Assembly (NCBI RefSeq): GCF_029318635.1
Contig: NZ_CP119676.1
Coordinates: forward strand, 1,115,001-1,179,000
Source of the DNA: Varunaivibrio sulfuroxidans
GTDB lineage: Bacteria > Pseudomonadota > Alphaproteobacteria > Rhodospirillales > Magnetovibrionaceae
Length of the DNA: 64,000 bases
Direction: 5' to 3'
Made by a program: the position numbers and the translations under genes. A model generated the notes under the pieces. It made no database searches. It saw only the letters and a program-made list of their open reading frames with translations, and was not told where the DNA came from. Position 1 is the first letter of the stretch; each line of letters starts with the position of its first letter. Of the stretch, positions 48,429 to 58,184 are shown piece after piece.

Positions 48429-50333
48429 TCACGCCCGCCCCCCGGCATAGCCGACACCGCGCAGGGCGCTTTCGATGTCGTCCAAAATCGCCGGATCGTC
48501 GATCGTCGCCGGCGCTTTATAGGGTACATTATCGGCGATTTTTTGCATCGTCCCACGTAGAATTTTTCCTGAACGCGTCTTCGGCAGGCGGCCCACCACG
48601 CAGGCGGTCTTGAACGCCGCCACCGGTCCGATCTTGCCGCGAACATCGGCCACCACGTCGGCGACGATCTCCCGTTCGGCGCGCGCGGCGCCGGCCCTGA
48701 GAACCAGAAACCCCAGCGGCAGTTGCCCCTTAAGCTCGTCGGCGACCCCGATCACCGCGCATTCGGCGACATCGGGATGGGCGGCGAGAACCTCCTCCAT
48801 CGCCCCGGTGGACAGCCGGTGGCCGGCCACGTTGATAATGTCATCGGTACGCGACATGACGAAGACATAGCCGTCCCGATCCACATACCCGGCGTCGCCG
48901 GTTTTGTAAAAACCGGGAAAATCGTCGAGATAGGCCTCCTTGTAGCGCGCGTCGGCGCGCCACAAGGTGGGCAGCGCCCCCGGCGGCAGCGGCAGACGGC
49001 AGCAGATCGCCCCGATCTCGCCGGTCTTGACCGGATTGCCGTCGTCGTCCAACACCCGGACGTCCCACCCCGGGGCCGCCTTTGTCGGCGATCCGGGCTT
49101 CACCGGGTAAGGGTGCAACCCCATGCAATTGGCCGCGATCGCCCAACCCGTTTCGGTTTGCCACCAATGGTCGATCACCGGGACCTTCAGTTTGTCCTCG
49201 GCCCACGCCAACGTCGCGGGGTCGGTACGCTCACCGGCGAGAAACAGCATTTTAAAGGCTCCAAGATCGTATTTCTCGATCAAGGCGCCGTCGGGGTCCT
49301 CGCGTTTGATGGCGCGAAACGCCGTCGGCGCGGTAAACAAGACCTTGACCTTGTGATCGGCGATCACCCGCCAAAACGCCCCGGCGTCCGGCGTGCCGAC
49401 CGGCTTGCCCTCGTACATCACCGTGGTGCAGCCCTGAAACAGCGGGCCGTAAACGATATAGGAATGACCGACCACCCAGCCGACGTCGGACGCGGTCCAA
49501 AAGACGTCGCCGGGATCGAGGTCGTAAACCGCCTTCATCGACCACTTCAGGGCCACCAGATGCCCGCCGTTATCGCGCACGATTCCCTTAGGTCGGCCCG
49601 TCGTCCCCGAAGTGTAAAGAATGTACAGAGGATCGGTCGCGGCGACCGCGACGCAGTCGTGGGGCCGGGCGCGGGCGACAACGTCCGCCCAGGCGTGATC
49701 GCGCCCCTGATGCAAGTCGGCGCTGACCTCCGGGCGTTGAACGACGACGCAATGATCGGGCTTGTGCGCCGCGATGTCGATCGCGGCGTCGAGCAGCGGC
49801 TTGTAGGCGATGGTCCGCCCCGGCTCCAACCCGCACGAGGCGCTGATAACCACTTTCGGTTTGGCGTCGTCAATGCGCGCCGCCAGTTCGTTGGCGGCGA
49901 AGCCGCCGAACACCACCGAATGCACCGCACCCAGACGGGCGCAGGCCAGCATCGCCATCACCGCCTCGGGGATCATCGGCATGTAAAGGATCACCCGGTC
50001 GCCCTTGACTACCCCCAGATCGGCGAGCGCGCCCGCGACCAAAGCGACCCGATCGCGCAATTGGCGATAGCTAAAGGTCCGCCGGACGCCCCCGGCCATC
50101 GGACTGTCGTAGATCAGGGCGGCCTGTTCGGCGCGGCCTTCCTCGACATGGCGGTCCAGGGCGTTAAAGCACGTGTTGACCTCGGCGCCGGAAAACCAGT
50201 GGTAAAACGGCGGGTTGGCGTCATCGAGCACGCAGTCCCACTTTTTTACCCAACGCACATCCTCGGCCACCTCCCCCCAAAAACCGGCCGGGTCTTGCAA
50301 CGATCGTGTATAGGCTTCCTGGTAGCGGTCCAT
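48429..50333 (-). CDS. prpE: propionyl-CoA synthetase
   Basis: 634 residues from ATG 50333, with GGAGGA seven bases upstream. ANL superfamily: ACAS N-terminal domain, LYTSGTTGRPKGIVRDNGGH, WWQTETGWAIAANCMG, motif TGDAGYVDRDGYVFVMSRTDDIINVAGHRL, and KTRSGKILRG with the regulatory/catalytic lysine. The RTDDIINVAGHRLSTG pattern is that of PrpE rather than acetyl-CoA synthetase. Divergent from an acyl-CoA synthetase gene. Confidence 0.93.
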   Translation of the reverse strand: MDRYQEAYTRSLQDPAGFWGEVAEDVRWVKKWDCVLDDANPPFYHWFSGAEVNTCFNALDRHVEEGRAEQAALIYDSPMAGGVRRTFSYRQLRDRVALVAGALADLGVVKGDRVILYMPMIPEAVMAMLACARLGAVHSVVFGGFAANELAARIDDAKPKVVISASCGLEPGRTIAYKPLLDAAIDIAAHKPDHCVVVQRPEVSADLHQGRDHAWADVVARARPHDCVAVAATDPLYILYTSGTTGRPKGIVRDNGGHLVALKWSMKAVYDLDPGDVFWTASDVGWVVGHSYIVYGPLFQGCTTVMYEGKPVGTPDAGAFWRVIADHKVKVLFTAPTAFRAIKREDPDGALIEKYDLGAFKMLFLAGERTDPATLAWAEDKLKVPVIDHWWQTETGWAIAANCMGLHPYPVKPGSPTKAAPGWDVRVLDDDGNPVKTGEIGAICCRLPLPPGALPTLWRADARYKEAYLDDFPGFYKTGDAGYVDRDGYVFVMSRTDDIINVAGHRLSTGAMEEVLAAHPDVAECAVIGVADELKGQLPLGFLVLRAGAARAEREIVADVVADVRGKIGPVAAFKTACVVGRLPKTRSGKILRGTMQKIADNVPYKAPATIDDPAILDDIESALRGVGYAGGRA

Positions 50334-50482
50334 TGGCGACTCCTCCCCTGGCGTATCTTTTTTCGACGCCGTGTTCTTAAATCCATACTGTGGAGAGTTT
50401 CGTTCAATTAATCGTTTTTTGCAACGCGGGCGTATACCATCGTACCGGGAAACAATACAGCATGTCAGGGAGGACATCGCCA

Positions 50483-52138
50483 ATGACCAACGATCACGGC
50501 GCGTTGCGCGCGCCCACCAACCCATATCAAGACCATCTCGACAAGAACGCGGCCAATTTCACCGCGCTTTCCCCGCTCAGCCTGCTGCGGCGCGCCGCCG
50601 ACATCTTCCCCACCAAAACGGCGCTGATCCACGGCGGACGACGGTATACCTGGGCCGAAACCCTGGAACGCACGACACGCTTGGCCTCGGCCTTGAACAA
50701 GCGCGGCATCGCCAAGAACGACACCGTCGCGGTGATGGGGGCGAACACCCCGGAAATGTACGAGTGCGCGTTCGCCGTCGCGATGGCCGGCGCGGTGCTC
50801 AACCCGCTCAACATCCGCCTGGACGGCGCCACCTTGGCGTTTTGCCTGAACCATGGCGAGGCCAAGGTCCTGATCACCGACCGCGAATTCGCCCCCGCCG
50901 TCAAGGATGCCCTGGCCGGGCTGGGACGCGAGCTGATCGTGATCGACATCGACGATGGCGAATACGACGGCCCCGGCGAACGTCTCGGCGAGACCGACTA
51001 CGAATCTTTTTTACGCTCCGGCGATCCCGATTTCGCCTGGGCGCTACCCGCCGACGAATGGGACGCCATCAGCCTCAATTACACATCGGGCACCACCGGC
51101 AATCCCAAGGGCGTGGTCTACCATCATCGCGGCGCCTATTTGAACGCCCTGTCCAACATCATCGCCTGGGACATGCCCAGCCGCCCGATCTATCTGTGGA
51201 CTCTGCCCATGTTTCATTGCAACGGTTGGTGCTTTCCCTGGACCCTCGCTGCGCTAGGAGGAACCAACGTCTGCCTGCGCCGGGTCGGCGCCAAGGCCAT
51301 GTTCGACGCCTTCGCCGACTTGGGAGTCACCCATTATTGCGGCGCGCCGATCGTCCACAATCTGCTGATCAACGCCAAGGCTGATGAACGGCGGGATTTC
51401 TCGCAAACGGTTTACGTCATGACCGCCGCCGCGCCGCCGCCACCGGCGACCCTGGACGCCATGGAGGCGATGGGGTTCGACGTCACGCACGCCTATGGCC
51501 TGACCGAGACTTACGGTCCTGCCGTCTACAACGCCTGGCAGGAACCGTGGGACGCTCTAGACCATGACGTCCAAATGCGCCTGCGCGCCCGCCAGGGCGT
51601 GCGTTACCCGGTGCTCGAAGACCTTGAGGTCATGGACGGCGACACCATGGTCCCGGTCCCCCGCGACGGGCAAACCATCGGCGAGATCATGTTCAAAGGC
51701 AACGTGGTGATGAAAGGATACCTGAAAAATCCCGGCGCCAGCGCCAAGGCGTTCGCGGGGGGCTGGTTTCACTCCGGCGACCTTGCGGTCATGCACCCCG
51801 ACGGTTACGTCGAAATCAAGGACCGCGCCAAGGACATCATCATTTCCGGAGGCGAAAACATCTCCTCGATCGAGGTTGAGGGCGCGCTCTATAAGCATCC
51901 CGCCGTCCTCGCCGCCGCCGTGGTCGCCAAGTCCGATCCAAAATGGGGGGAGACGCCGTGCGCCTTCGTCGAGCTGAAAGACGACGCGCCCGAACCAACG
52001 AGCGAGGAGATCATCGCCTTTTGCCGGGACAACCTGGCCCACTTCAAATGCCCCCGCCACGTCGTCTTCGGCCCCTTGCCCAAGACATCGACGGGAAAAA
52101 TTCAAAAATTCAAATTGCGTGAAAGAGTAGGCGCGTAG
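50483..52138 (+). CDS. acyl-CoA synthetase, medium/long chain type
   Basis: 551 residues from ATG 50483 with GGGAGG upstream. ANL superfamily: LNYTSGTTGNPKGVVYHHRGAY, AYGLTETYGP, GWFHSGDLAVMHPDGYVEIKDRAKDIIISGGENISSIEVE and the end PKTSTGKIQKFKLRE. Closest by eye to AlkK-type ligases. Divergently transcribed from prpE across 149 bases. Confidence 0.92.
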   Translation: MTNDHGALRAPTNPYQDHLDKNAANFTALSPLSLLRRAADIFPTKTALIHGGRRYTWAETLERTTRLASALNKRGIAKNDTVAVMGANTPEMYECAFAVAMAGAVLNPLNIRLDGATLAFCLNHGEAKVLITDREFAPAVKDALAGLGRELIVIDIDDGEYDGPGERLGETDYESFLRSGDPDFAWALPADEWDAISLNYTSGTTGNPKGVVYHHRGAYLNALSNIIAWDMPSRPIYLWTLPMFHCNGWCFPWTLAALGGTNVCLRRVGAKAMFDAFADLGVTHYCGAPIVHNLLINAKADERRDFSQTVYVMTAAAPPPPATLDAMEAMGFDVTHAYGLTETYGPAVYNAWQEPWDALDHDVQMRLRARQGVRYPVLEDLEVMDGDTMVPVPRDGQTIGEIMFKGNVVMKGYLKNPGASAKAFAGGWFHSGDLAVMHPDGYVEIKDRAKDIIISGGENISSIEVEGALYKHPAVLAAAVVAKSDPKWGETPCAFVELKDDAPEPTSEEIIAFCRDNLAHFKCPRHVVFGPLPKTSTGKIQKFKLRERVGA

Positions 52139-52159
52139 CAACCCACTCGCGGAGTGAAT

Positions 52160-52207
52160 GCGCCCCCCGGTGGGGAAGATATCCCCACCGGGGGGCGCGG
52201 CGTTTTT
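52160..52207 (+). terminator. intrinsic terminator after acyl-CoA synthetase gene
   Basis: Perfect 16-bp stem GCGCCCCCCGGTGGGG with CCCCACCGGGGGGCGC, 7-base loop, followed by GGCG and TTTTTT. Confidence 0.92.
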
Positions 52208-52276
52208 TGGCTTTATCTCGGCCTGCGCGCATCTTTGGATGTACGCGCCCACGGCCTGTGCGCCTCCTCGCGGAGA

Positions 52277-52438
52277 TTAGGGATGGAAATTTAATTCATC
52301 CTTGATTTTAAGTTTTTCTTTTTTGAGGGCATGGATCTCTGTGATATCGGGATTGGGGCGCGCGGTTTCTTTAATGATCGCGTCTTCCAGGGCTTGGTGC
52401 TTCGCCTTCAGTGCGTCGATCCGGCCTTCCATGCTCAT
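52277..52438 (-). CDS. DUF465 (YdcH-like) small helical protein
   Basis: 53 residues from ATG 52438 with GGGAG seven bases upstream. SMEGRIDALKAKHQALEDAI and DITEIHALKKEKLKIKDEL are the two amphipathic helices of DUF465 (YdcH/SlyX-like). Divergent from a second DUF465 gene at 52751. Function of the family is unknown. Confidence 0.9.
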   Translation of the reverse strand: MSMEGRIDALKAKHQALEDAIIKETARPNPDITEIHALKKEKLKIKDELNFHP

Positions 52439-52750
52439 CGCATTTCTCCCTAAAAGTTAAATTTCAAGCATCGCCATTTTACAAAATTATGACAGACAAA
52501 GAAACCCCTCCACGCCCCCACCTGACGCTTTACTTAACGGCCGCGTACATACCGAAAAGCGTGCCTCTCTCTATCTCCCACGGTGCGGACAATAGATATA
52601 AGAACCCACGACGCCATATACAATTGGGTCGATTGTTCTTTGGTCGCAAAATGCTATAACTCTCCTGCGACGCACCCCGTTTTTTTTCAAACGCCACGGG
52701 AAGGTGCGGTTTTTGCGTGCATTTCACCCTCCGCACGCCCCCTCATAACG

Positions 52751-52957
52751 ATGGACGCCATGACCGAAAAATCCCTATCCGACGATCTGGAGGAATTGAA
52801 GATCGAGCATCGCGATCTGGACGACGTCATCGCCCATCTCATCGATGACCCGGCGTCCGATCGCATTTTATTGCAACGTTTGAAAAAACGGAAACTGGCC
52901 CTAAAAGATCAGATCGCAAAAATGCAAAGCCTACTTGTCCCGGACATTATCGCCTAA
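52751..52957 (+). CDS. DUF465 (YdcH-like) small helical protein
   Basis: 68 residues from ATG 52751 (ATG 52760 also possible). LSDDLEELKIEHRDLDDVIAHL and DRILLQRLKKRKLALKDQIAKMQSL show the two-helix DUF465 pattern. Its stop is 15 bases from the end of the converging degenerate GGDEF gene. Often several DUF465 genes occur per alphaproteobacterial genome. Confidence 0.85.
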   Translation: MDAMTEKSLSDDLEELKIEHRDLDDVIAHLIDDPASDRILLQRLKKRKLALKDQIAKMQSLLVPDIIA

Positions 52958-52971
52958 GGTCAGGACCCTAT

Positions 52972-53739
52972 TCAGGAAAATTCCTCTTTAAACCGGGCGA
53001 TCAAGTCCGCATCGACGGCATCGATCACGCTATTGATATCGTCTTCGGGGGCAATTTCATAAGCCCCGTAGGACGCGCCTAATCGCACGGGGGTGGTGTT
53101 CCAGAAAAATATCCGCGCGGCGATCACCCGGGCTAATTGTTCGCCGCGCGCGCGGGCCTCTTTCGCGCCGAGCGTCGGTAGGATAACGCCAAACCCCGAG
53201 GCATCGAGCATCCCGAGCACCTCTCCGTCGCGCAGGACTTCTTTGAGCGCACTCGCGGCCTCGACCATAGCTCGGCTGGCCGCGCCGTGACCGTGCACCA
53301 AATGAATTTCGCCAACATTTCGCATTACGATATACACGAACGACGCCGATCCGCCGTTTTGCGCCATATAGGCCAACAATCGCGCCAGTCGCCCCAACAG
53401 GGCGCGCCGGTTCAGCACGCCCAGCGTCGCGTCTTCCTCCACCTGGCGTTCCAGGTACGCCTCATGCCCCCTGCTTTGGTATAATTTCTGACGCAACTCA
53501 TTAATTTCATCGAAAAGCTCTTGTATCGCCGCGCGCACCGGCGCGCTCAAGTCTTTACGGGGAATCCCCAGCAAGGACACTTCGTCGTCAAAATTACGCT
53601 CGGCGGGCGGCGCGCCGGAATGGGCGTCATGTCCCGAGGCCCCCAAATGGCGTTTTTCCGGGCGTTCTTCATTTCTTCTACGCCCCCCGGACCCCACCGC
53701 GGACGGTGGCGTTTTGGGATCCATCGGATTGACGTCCAT
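52972..53739 (-). CDS. degenerate GGDEF-domain protein
   Basis: 255 residues. Charged, disordered N-terminus (about 1-55), a short coiled coil (VRAAIQELFDEINELRQKLYQ), then a GGDEF fold: EEDATLGVLNRRALLGRLARLL matches the DPLTGLPNRR start, but the active loop reads LGMLDASGFGVILP in place of the RxGGDEF signature. Catalysis of c-di-GMP synthesis is therefore unlikely; it could be a scaffold or regulator, as in known enzymatically dead GGDEF proteins. Confidence 0.85.
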   Translation of the reverse strand: MDVNPMDPKTPPSAVGSGGRRRNEERPEKRHLGASGHDAHSGAPPAERNFDDEVSLLGIPRKDLSAPVRAAIQELFDEINELRQKLYQSRGHEAYLERQVEEDATLGVLNRRALLGRLARLLAYMAQNGGSASFVYIVMRNVGEIHLVHGHGAASRAMVEAASALKEVLRDGEVLGMLDASGFGVILPTLGAKEARARGEQLARVIAARIFFWNTTPVRLGASYGAYEIAPEDDINSVIDAVDADLIARFKEEFS

Positions 53740-53963
53740 GCCTTGCTCCCGACGTTATTTCACTTGCGATGGTCTTTGTCTCGACTTTGACCCGCTCAGC
53801 ATAGCACAGAACGATAAAAAACACCGATGCGCCCCCCCCCTTGCGCCGACGGGCGCGATCCCTATAATTGCCCGCTTTACCTAGCGTAGAATTTCCCCCG
53901 CGCGCACTTTTCGTATTACCGGGCGATCGTCACGCACAAGGACACCCGCACAAGGACCACACG

Positions 53964-54476
53964 ATGACGCAATCAGCAACCGAACGTCCTCCTCTCGTCG
54001 CCGTTATCATGGGCAGTCAGTCGGACTGGGAGATCATGCGTCACGCCCCGCAAACCCTTGAAACTCTGGGCATCCCCTATGAAACTCGGATTGTTTCCGC
54101 CCACCGTACGCCGGAGCGCCTTTACGATTTCGCCAAAACGGCCCGCGAGCGGGGTTTTCAGGTGGTGATCGCGGGCGCGGGCGGCGCCGCGCACCTGCCC
54201 GGCATGACGGCCAGCCTGACGCCCCTTCCGGTATTCGGCGTCCCCATGGAAAGCCGGGCCTTAAAGGGCATGGATAGCCTGCTTTCGATCGTCCAGATGC
54301 CCGCCGGAATCCCGGTCGGCGCCCTGGCCATCGGCAAGGCGGGCGCGATCAACGCCGCGCTGCTCGCCGCCGCCGTGATCGCCCTGGGTGATCCCGACGT
54401 CGCCCATGCCCTGGACGATTGGCGCGCACGCCAGAGCGCCGCCGTCGCCGCCACGCCGTCGCCGCTCGAGGGCTAA
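53964..54476 (+). CDS. purE: N5-CAIR mutase PurE
   Basis: 170 residues from ATG 53964. [26 protein letters not shown] and [24 protein letters not shown] are the class I PurE signatures. Purine synthesis with PurK. Purine genes purE and purK are separated by 3 bases. Confidence 0.96.
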   Translation: MTQSATERPPLVAVIMGSQSDWEIMRHAPQTLETLGIPYETRIVSAHRTPERLYDFAKTARERGFQVVIAGAGGAAHLPGMTASLTPLPVFGVPMESRALKGMDSLLSIVQMPAGIPVGALAIGKAGAINAALLAAAVIALGDPDVAHALDDWRARQSAAVAATPSPLEG

Positions 54477-54479
54477 ACC

Positions 54480-55571
54480 ATGACCGCGATCATCGCGCCC
54501 GGTGCAACGATCGGCATCATCGGGGCCGGACAGTTGGGCCGGATGAGCGCCGTCGCCGCGGCGGAACTGGGCTACCGCACCCACGTTTTCGCCCCCGAGG
54601 AAGACGGCCCCGCGTTTCAAGTCGCCGCACGCCATACCCGCGCGGCATACACCGACGAGCGGGCCCTGAAAGCCTTCGCCGAGGCCTGCGACGTAATCAC
54701 CTTCGAATTTGAAAATATCCCCAAGACCTGCGTCCAGTGGCTCGCCGCGCGCGCGCCGGTGCGCCCCGGCTGGAAAAGCCTAGCCACATCCCAGGACCGG
54801 ATCGTCGAAAAGACCTTTCTCAACGCCCTGGGCGTCGCCACCGCCCCGTGGCGCGCGATCCACGGCGGCGAAGATCTATGCGCGGCCCTTAAGGACATCC
54901 CCGAACGGGCGATTTTGAAGACGGCGCGCTTGGGGTATGACGGCAAAGGGCAAATCCGTGTCGATAAGGACACGGAATGCGCCTCGGCGTGGGCCGCCCT
55001 GGAAACCACCAGCGCCGTGCTTGAAGGCTTTGTCGATTTCAAGATGGAACTGTCGGTGATTGTCGCACGCGGACCCGACGGCGCGACGGCCGCCTACGAT
55101 CCCGTCGAAAATCGCCACGTCGGTGGTATTTTGAACACCACCATCGCCCCCGCCACGATCCCCGCCACGGTCACTACGGAGGCAACCGCGATCGCCGAGA
55201 AAATCGCCCAGGCTCTCGATTTGGTCGGACTGCTCGCGGTGGAGTTTTTCCTCACCCCCGACGATCGGCTAAGCGTCAACGAAATCGCGCCGCGCCCGCA
55301 CAATTCCGGACATTGGACCCAAGACGGCGCGGTTACCTCGCAGTTCGAGCAGTTTATTCGCGCCGTCTGCGGCCTTCCCCTAGGCTCTCCCGCCCGCCAC
55401 AGCGACACGGTGATGAAAAACCTGATCGGCGGCGAGGCCGACGATTGGCTAAATATTCTCGGCGATCCGGACAACAAACTGCACCTATACGGCAAGCACG
55501 AAGCCCGACCGGGGCGCAAGATGGGCCACGTCAACAGGCTGCACCCCAAGGGAAGCTCCCTCGACATATGA
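54480..55571 (+). CDS. purK: N5-carboxyaminoimidazole ribonucleotide synthase PurK
   Basis: 363 residues. IGIIGAGQLGRMSAVAAAELGYRTHVFAPEEDGPAFQVA opens an ATP-grasp enzyme; FEFENIP, KTARLGYDGKGQ and VNEIAPRPHNSGHWTQDG follow. Uses ATP and bicarbonate on AIR to make N5-CAIR for PurE. Co-transcribed with purE. Confidence 0.96.
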   Translation: MTAIIAPGATIGIIGAGQLGRMSAVAAAELGYRTHVFAPEEDGPAFQVAARHTRAAYTDERALKAFAEACDVITFEFENIPKTCVQWLAARAPVRPGWKSLATSQDRIVEKTFLNALGVATAPWRAIHGGEDLCAALKDIPERAILKTARLGYDGKGQIRVDKDTECASAWAALETTSAVLEGFVDFKMELSVIVARGPDGATAAYDPVENRHVGGILNTTIAPATIPATVTTEATAIAEKIAQALDLVGLLAVEFFLTPDDRLSVNEIAPRPHNSGHWTQDGAVTSQFEQFIRAVCGLPLGSPARHSDTVMKNLIGGEADDWLNILGDPDNKLHLYGKHEARPGRKMGHVNRLHPKGSSLDI

Positions 55572-56063
55572 GCCGGCTGGATCGGGACACCGAATCAAGA
55601 CCGCCCATCCCCAAAATTGTCGCCGCCGGAGACGGTGACGAGGCTTGTGAAGGAGGTGCAAACCGATATCCCTCGGGTATCGGACAAATTTTTACACGAA
55701 TGGGCGCGATACCCGCCCCTCCGCCCAAGCGATAATGCAGACGATCGCCACAACGAATTCATTTGTAAATGCTGGACAAACGTCCCCCATGGATTCAAAC
55801 TCGGCCCGATCCATTGTCAGCCCGGCCCATCACCGACCCGATCACCAAATCCCCGGACCCAGGGTAGGGTGGCCGAGGCTGTTTGCGGAGTGTTGTGGAC
55901 ACTTTTCGTAAAGTGCCCTCCAGATGATCGGAGACGTACTCCAAAATCACGAAATCTTGGAGATGCGGAGCGTTGGAAATGCGGGTGCGCGCCTTGTGGA
56001 CCGAGGGCGCCGTCAAGAAGCCGGGGCGTGGTCGGAAAGAATACCCTCGGGAGACGAACCAAA
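55572..56063. other. 492-bp region without a supported gene
   Basis: A single open frame crosses it in frame with the Rid-like gene but has no RBS and low-complexity, basic composition, so it is taken as non-coding. It contains the weak purK terminator at 55663-55692, a CACTTT-TCGT-AAAGTG hairpin near 55910, and presumably the promoter of the Rid-like gene. Confidence 0.45.
55663..55692 (+). terminator. weak terminator-like hairpin after purK
   Basis: CCGATA (55663-55668) with TATCGG (55678-55683) and inner CCC/GGG pairs, followed by ACAAATTTTT. The T-run is offset, so function is uncertain. Confidence 0.4.
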
Positions 56064-57224
56064 ATGTCGGCAACAGACCCGATTGCGCATAGCGCCTTCA
56101 GCGACCCAAGAAGCGGAACGGAACATTTCATCGCCGTCTCACCGCCTCCCGGAGGCACTTTCGAAGAGCAAGTTAGCCATCTCGACGAGACCTATAAGGC
56201 GGCGGCGAACGCGTTGGGACTTGGTCCCGAGACGGCGATATTTCGGCGGTTGTTCCTCAGCGACATCATGAACCAGGCGCCGTTTTTGAGCGATACCGAA
56301 CTGGCCTGCGGCCTTCCCGACAACCCCGTCGCGGTATCCATTGTTCAGCAACCGCCCCTGCGAGGGGCGAAAATTTCGATGCTGGCCTACCACATTGAAA
56401 GCCCCACGCCGATGACGAAGACGAGGCTATCGGAAAAACACATCGTGATGGCGAAGAACGGGCTGAGGCACCTTTGGAGCACGAGACTATGCACCGGAAG
56501 CGACCATGGATCACGTTCGGTCGGCAGCCAGACACACCAGGTCTTCGACGATCTGATCGGCGCGCTTAGAAGGCAGGGCGGCACCCTGAGAGACAACTGC
56601 ATGCGGACATGGATCTACCTGAAGGACGTGGACGTTTTCTACCAAGGCATGGTCGATGGCCGCAGCGAACTGTTTGTCCGCAACGGCATGAACGGCGATA
56701 CCCACTATATCGCCAGCACCGGAATCGAAGGCGCGTGCGCCCATCGCCACGATTTGGTGGGAATGGACGCCTATTCGGTTTTTGGTCTCGCCCCAAAGCA
56801 GGTGTCCCATCTTAACGATTTCGACCACCTTTGTCCTACGGAGGACTACAATGTCACCTTCGAGCGGGGCACCCGGATCGCCTATGCCGAACGCTCGCAA
56901 TACTTCATTTCGGGCACCGCAAGTATCGACAGGTATGGCCAAGTCGTTCACCCCGGCGATGTCATGCGTCAACTCGAAAGGGCGCTCGACAACATTGATG
57001 CGCTTCTGCTCTCGGGCGGCGCGCGCCTTGAGGATATGAAATATCTGATCGTCTATCTACGCGACCCGAGCGACTACACTCGCGTCAAGACGTATCTCGA
57101 TACCCATTACCCCAACTTGCCGATGTTCATCGTCAAGGGAGCGATCTGTCGCCCCGAGTGGCTCGTCGAGGCCGAAGGCGTCGCGGTGGCGCGCGGCGCG
57201 AGACCCGATTTACCCATGTTCTAG
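56064..57224 (+). CDS. Rid-superfamily (YjgF/chorismatase-like) protein
   Basis: 386 residues from ATG 56064. The C-terminal half has a RidA-like fold: WIYLKDVDVFYQGM, LDNIDALLLSGGARLEDMKYLIVYLRDPSDYTRV and the family end FIVKGAICRPEWLVEAEGVA. The N-terminal half (FIAVSPPPGGTFEEQV ... FRRLFLSDIMNQAPFL) resembles the first domain of chorismatase (FkbO/Hyg5)-type two-domain Rid proteins. A chorismate-lyase role is only one possibility. The gene is followed 24 bases later by an oxygenase-like gene. Confidence 0.7.
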   Translation: MSATDPIAHSAFSDPRSGTEHFIAVSPPPGGTFEEQVSHLDETYKAAANALGLGPETAIFRRLFLSDIMNQAPFLSDTELACGLPDNPVAVSIVQQPPLRGAKISMLAYHIESPTPMTKTRLSEKHIVMAKNGLRHLWSTRLCTGSDHGSRSVGSQTHQVFDDLIGALRRQGGTLRDNCMRTWIYLKDVDVFYQGMVDGRSELFVRNGMNGDTHYIASTGIEGACAHRHDLVGMDAYSVFGLAPKQVSHLNDFDHLCPTEDYNVTFERGTRIAYAERSQYFISGTASIDRYGQVVHPGDVMRQLERALDNIDALLLSGGARLEDMKYLIVYLRDPSDYTRVKTYLDTHYPNLPMFIVKGAICRPEWLVEAEGVAVARGARPDLPMF

Positions 57225-57248
57225 AGCATATTATCAGGAGATTTATCC

Positions 57249-57920
57249 ATGACCTATCCGCCGATACCCGACGCCGCGCGCGTCGCCGAGCATTTTTGTC
57301 ATTCCCTGCGCAATGCCGAGCGCGCCGAAACCCCCTACCTGCATTGGAAACTGACCGATGTGTTGCCCGTGGACATGTGCACGGGAATACTCACATTGCC
57401 GATCGCCCCGCCGGTGCTCGGCGATACGGATGGGACGCGCGATAGCTATAATAAAAGCCGAGCCTTCTTCACGCCGGAACGAAGAGAACAGTTCCCGACC
57501 TGCAGCGTTCTTGCGGACGCTCTGCAGCGCCCCGATGTCGCGCGACAACTGGAAGAAACGGTTGGCATTAACGCCGACGGAAGTTCTCTGCGAATTGAAT
57601 ATATCCAGGATATCGATGGCGCCTGGCTGGAACCGCACAGAGATATCCCCGACAAGTTGTTCTCGATGGTGATCTACCTGTGCACCGGGCCCGATGCACA
57701 GGACTGGGGCACGGATATCTACGATGCCGATCGCAAGTGGGTCGGACGGGCGGCCGCGCAGTTTAACTCCGCGGTGATTTTCATTCCCGGCGACAACACA
57801 TGGCACGGCTTCGATAAACGCCCTATCGAAGGGGTGCGCCGACTCATGGAGATCAACTATGTGCAAAACTGGCGCGACCGCGAGCAACTCGCCTTTCCCG
57901 ATGCCGCCGTGGCGACCTGA
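57249..57920 (+). CDS. 2OG-Fe(II) oxygenase-like protein
   Basis: 223 residues. The double-stranded beta-helix iron motif is recognisable: H and D in LEPHRDIPDKLFSMVIYLC, distal H in NTWHGFDKRPIEGVRR, with the following Arg in position to bind 2-oxoglutarate. AGGAG precedes ATG 57249. Co-transcribed with the Rid-like gene by spacing; the pair may act on the same metabolite. Confidence 0.75.
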   Translation: MTYPPIPDAARVAEHFCHSLRNAERAETPYLHWKLTDVLPVDMCTGILTLPIAPPVLGDTDGTRDSYNKSRAFFTPERREQFPTCSVLADALQRPDVARQLEETVGINADGSSLRIEYIQDIDGAWLEPHRDIPDKLFSMVIYLCTGPDAQDWGTDIYDADRKWVGRAAAQFNSAVIFIPGDNTWHGFDKRPIEGVRRLMEINYVQNWRDREQLAFPDAAVAT

Positions 57921-58184
57921 CGACGAAAATTCACGATCTCGTCGGCGCCGATGGACGCCGACCCACGTATCGTCGTTCGGGCTACCCGAAAAATTGATTA
58001 GCCCTTCGCCGACAGTGGATATACAATCTCAGGTGGCGGCCTTGCGTCGTGGGACGTTTTCCTTCGCCCGCGTCATTTTAGGCCGCAAAAACACGGTGTT
58101 CCGTGTGTCTCACGCTCATCCAGGCAAGACCCCGAGACACGATCCGCGTCAAGGTGCTTGCGCCGGTTTCAAGGGGCCATTCTC

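Noticed and set aside
55617..56063. N-terminal extension of the Rid-like protein by 149 codons
   Set aside because: No ribosome binding site, basic low-complexity sequence; ATG 56064 gives a family-like N-terminus.
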